From positions 33,769,525 through 33,833,524 of the forward strand of contig CM037781.1 in NCBI GenBank assembly GCA_021229015.1: a DNA stretch of 64,000 bases, given 5' to 3'. This DNA comes from Solen grandis (Eukaryota > Mollusca > Bivalvia > Adapedonta > Solenidae). Position numbers and translations under genes: made by a program. Positions 60,291 to 64,000 of this stretch are shown here, piece by piece. Position 1 is the stretch's first letter. Each line of letters starts with the position of its first letter. The notes beneath the pieces were generated by a model. The model ran no database searches. It was not told where the DNA came from and was given only the letters and a program-made list of their open reading frames with translations.

Positions 60291-62002
60291 ATATCCAGAA
60301 TAATTTTCAAGACTAAGTACTCAAATCAGTATTTTCTTAGCAGCACCTTTAAATGAAAACTTATATATGCTATTTTGATTATTATGTATCTTAAGGATTA
60401 CAGACATTTTTATTTAAATTTTTGCATGTCCATTTTAATTGAATTATTTCTTGATTCAGCAAATGTAGAAAGTTTTTCAAAGTTTCTTCTGCATGTATAG
60501 ACTCTGGGACTACCTGCGCAATTCAGACAATAGATTTTGCCACCCCTGCAAACAAACCTTTATAGTTTACTGCAATAGATTCAGCAACCATAAACATGGT
60601 TTACAAGTAAACAATTTATGCTTTTGCAAATCTTGTTCATCCGTGAAATCACTATATATTGCAAGAGCCCTGGCTGCTATGGCTACAGATGCAATGTACC
60701 AAAGTCTGTTTGAAAAGCAAAAATTTACAACCCGAGTCATAGCTCTATCACTTAAAATGTGCCTGTTCATACTTCTTTTTCCAATTGTGTGTGTCATTTC
60801 TTACACAAGAAAGTCCAACATATGCCTTGACTGAATTACAGTTTTTGTGAAATTATAAATATTAGCATAAGAGAACCTTAGTTTCAAACAAATCTAATAA
60901 TTTTAGAAAATCTATATTTTTTTCTATAACAGAATGATAACTTATCTTTAACAATCAATTCATACAATAGATCAACATAATTATTATGAACAGCACATAT
61001 TTTGAAGAGTTGAATACTGTGGCCACAAAAATATTTCAGTCATATAGCAATGTCAAGGTGAAGACTGATGCTGGGGCATGAATAAAAAAAAAATCTTCAA
61101 AACCTCAAGTAAAAAATGAGCAAGAAAGGAAGCATCTGTTTCATGGTTTAAATTCTGTGCATAATAGAGCCTTTTGTCAAACAAGTTGTCACCATACAAA
61201 CAAATCACTCTGGTTAAATGTATTACAGGAAGAAACCAAAGTGCCTGCTGAAAACCCTAGTGTCTGGACCAGTTGCCATTGTTCCCTCTGTAATGGTACC
61301 TTGTGCATGTCTGGAAAACAAACTAAGAATTCACTGGTTAGATCCCAACTGTTTTTATAATTGGTACTTAGCTATAGATACTCTCGATGCTAGAAAGTAA
61401 ATATATATATTTTTTTTTTCTCCCAATTTCAATGTAAACATTTACAAAAAACCTTCTGACAGAAGAAAGAAAAGGTTCAGTTTTGTTTAAAATTGCCAAA
61501 TATACTTTACATCTTCCAAAAACAGTGGAAAAAATCTCTGGTAGCAATGCTTATTACAAGGTAAATCCCTCTGACCACAATAATTTTGCATTGATGAGAA
61601 CAGATCAATTTTCTGATACAATGACTCACTTTGCAAAAACTGCAACATCATCTACTTTTTTGCAAAGAAAAGTTTCCAGTATATTTCATTCAGTGTTGGC
61701 TTTATGCGTCTGTTTTGCAATAGTTCCCATCTTTTGCGCAATCTCTCTTTTTTTCATCCATGAATTAGGTTTCAACTTTTCCTTTCATGTTTTATAAAAT
61801 GTCAGTCAAAATCATTCATCTAATGCTTTGAACATTAATAATTTTATGAAGATTTGACAGAAAGCCATATTATTTACAAAAATCGTCTTGTTGATACTGA
61901 CAGTGGAGTTCACTTAATCCTTTATATAGGAGAAAACTGTAGTGAAGGAAACAAATTTATCCAAGTAGCCGGCCACACACCTTTTCTCGACTGATTAATT
62001 TT

Positions 62003-62107
62003 TCGAGTTTACTGTCACTGCGACAGTATTTCAGTCATATAGCAAGGTCCAGCTAATTTCAGGTGGAGGAAGACCCCGAATGCACTGAGGCATCTGGGTA
62101 GAACCAC
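62003..62107 (-). mobile_element. SINE family 2, 3' fragment
   Basis: The - strand ends AGCTGGACCTTGC, ATGACTGAAATACTGTCGCAG and TAAACTCG; the head is missing. Confidence 0.7.
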
Positions 62108-62445
62108 TGCCCTTTTCTCTAACAAAATTTCACCAACAAAAGTTCAACCTTTGCTTGCAATGGTGAAAAGCCACTGAGCTACTGTACACCCATAAAACAA
62201 TTATCTAAACATGCAAAGAAAAAATCTCACTAGATCTTTACTGTTTTCCAGTTAGTTTTATTCTTGTACTGGCTCCTAAACCATTTATTATTCATCAGTT
62301 CATAAAATACATGTACATTCATAGATTCTCTTGGTGGGATCCTGCTTGAATTTATTACGTCAGAAGAATCAGCAGTATGACTTGCTCTAAGTCTGTATCC
62401 GGCTTCTGTTGAATTGGAGTCTGTTGCTGTGGCAGTAATTCACTC

Positions 62446-62600
62446 ATATAAATCTATCCAGATAATAACAGCTGAAGTAAGTCTCTCCAGTACATTAAGA
62501 CGCCGGGATAGAAACAATGATACAATGCAAGCCAGCTGGAAGGTTTCCTCATACGAAAAGTCTGGATGATCAATCCTTGACTCAAATCGACAGAGATGAT
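62446..62600 (-). mobile_element. SINE family 2-like, diverged
   Basis: GCAAGCCAGCTGGAAGGTTTCC and CATACGAAAAGTCTGG match the middle of the family; the rest has drifted. Confidence 0.45.
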
Positions 62601-64000
62601 TAGGTAAGTGTTAATAAGTTTTGAGTCGATACCTGTACTTCGTACAGTACGTTTTTTACCAAAACTGCCAGATCATACAGTGTTCTCACAACATGAGTTA
62701 ACTTTGGAAGACTATCATGGTCATCATATCATGACAACTTTGAACATCACAGGCTCTCTAAGTTTTCTATGATTTCAAACCAGTTAAGGTTTGAGGACAA
62801 TTCAACAGAAGTTAAGCCTTTCATTCCATAGTGATATAGTGATTCATATGGACTTCACACATAAAACCTAAACTGTGCTGGTCCTGTGTTCATGTTTGCC
62901 TTGAATTTCACAGAGTCAGGGACATGTTGAGTCAAAAGCAAACTTCACTGAGTTCAAACTGTGTTTTAGAAACCAGGCATTACTCAACACCATTTTACTT
63001 TTTTTGTTCAAATTAATAATAATGTAGATCAACACTACAAAGCTTCTACAAAGTTGGAATGGGCCTGCAGGGTCTGCAATTGAAAATAGTCCATCATGAA
63101 AATGTGTTTAAGATCTACACTAGTTTCGATGTACACCAAATATTTCATTATTATGTATTTTCTCTGGGTCAACATTTTTCATTCACCACTTGAATCTTGT
63201 TCCTCTAAACATGATTCCTTTTCAGTTCTAATGCCATCCTGAGTATTTTATTACAGAAGATGCAACAACTGCAAGATTTATCACTGCAAGACTGATTCTT
63301 GTTACTTTTATTTAACACTGTTTAAACTTCAATATGTAAAACAAGTCTAGGCAGCTGCTCTTGTGTCACATTTATACCTGAAATAGATCGCTTTCAATTC
63401 ATTTCATAAATGTATAAGAATGGAAAGAGACTTAGGGATTTCCAGTTATTTTCGAAGCGAATTTCCAAAGTTTGAAACAAGAGACAATGTGCCCCATGAG
63501 TGCAATGCCCTTGATAATTTTCGCCCTTTCCAATATCATTGTGTTATTTGATATGATAACATCGTAAATGCAATCACTGTGGCCTTCATCCTCCATGTCG
63601 GTATGAGAATACAAGAGCATCAAACATGATCACCTTTCAAGCTGATAAATGCTTGACTTGCTTTTGATGGAAATATCACTTGGCTGTTGTCTTTAATTAC
63701 AGACTCTCACTGTAACTTCTGAACCTGTGTTTCTCTATCAGACCTGCTGACCCCATCAGAGTTCTGCCAGTAGCAGGAGTGTGATCTGTCAATAGTTTTG
63801 TTGTCTCTGTCAATAGCTGTCACTTTTTGTGAATACTCTTCACCAATGGGCATCTGTTTCCACATGTTGACAGATTTGAAAGAACAATTGGATACCTTTT
63901 GTATTTCCATTAGTTACTATAATAACTCCTGACATGTTGACCACATGAAAGAAATGCTTGGAAAATCAAGTACAGATCATCAACACAATCAGGATGCAAA

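Larger units (their letters stand above)
60291..64000. other. Probable upstream intron or flank of the RGG gene
   Basis: No exon of the - strand gene could be identified with confidence. The stretch contains SINE family 2 fragments at 62.0 and 62.5 kb and otherwise unique AT-rich DNA. Confidence 0.4.

Noticed and set aside
59647..60310. Several overlapping - strand open frames of 63-167 codons
   Set aside because: They lie in the 41/82-bp minisatellite; repeated translated units (e.g. LSDVSATGAC) in several frames are an artefact of the repeat.
62355..62447. - strand MSELLPQQQTPIQQK frame as first exon of the RGG gene
   Set aside because: Attractive Gln-rich text, but there is no good donor and its phase does not fit exon 59537-59597.

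Overview
The window is nuclear DNA of an animal, most likely a bivalve or related mollusc. It is AT-rich, genes are split into short exons by GT-AG introns, and dispersed non-autonomous transposons sit in introns, a 3' UTR and intergenic DNA. The mollusc assignment is an inference from repeat types I associate with bivalves; the sequence does not prove it.

Layout. (1) 1-23.5 kb, + strand: calpain-7 (CAPN7) from its second coding exon to its stop, 19 exons with all reading frames joining, intact Cys/His/Asn catalytic triad and one GC-AG intron. The exon with the start codon lies left of the window. (2) 23.5-50.9 kb: no recognisable protein-coding gene. This stretch holds MITEs, SINEs, a dead Penelope-like fragment split by a SINE, two copies of a 340-350 bp element with 6-bp target duplications, a tandem array cut by a 100-N gap, and microsatellites. 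(3) 50.9-59.6 kb, - strand: the 3' five exons of an unidentified nuclear-type low-complexity protein (Ser/Pro/Gln-rich, then basic RS/RD-rich, then a C-terminal RGG tail). Its main exon has one uncompensated 1-nt frameshift and one pair of mutually compensating indels. (4) 59.6-64 kb: a minisatellite and SINE fragments, probably upstream intron of that gene.

The two genes run in opposite orientation, 3' end to 3' end, and share no obvious pathway: CAPN7 belongs to ESCRT/MIT biology, and the RGG protein looks like an RNA-associated nuclear factor. The most striking content is the mobile DNA. One family of about 240-bp elements with TTAA at both ends and a 33-bp-stem central hairpin occurs 14 times in 64 kb, often abutting or nested with other TTAA elements. 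Two tRNA-headed SINE families share the same 3' domain. I found no CRISPR, operon or other prokaryotic system and no convincing new multi-gene system.
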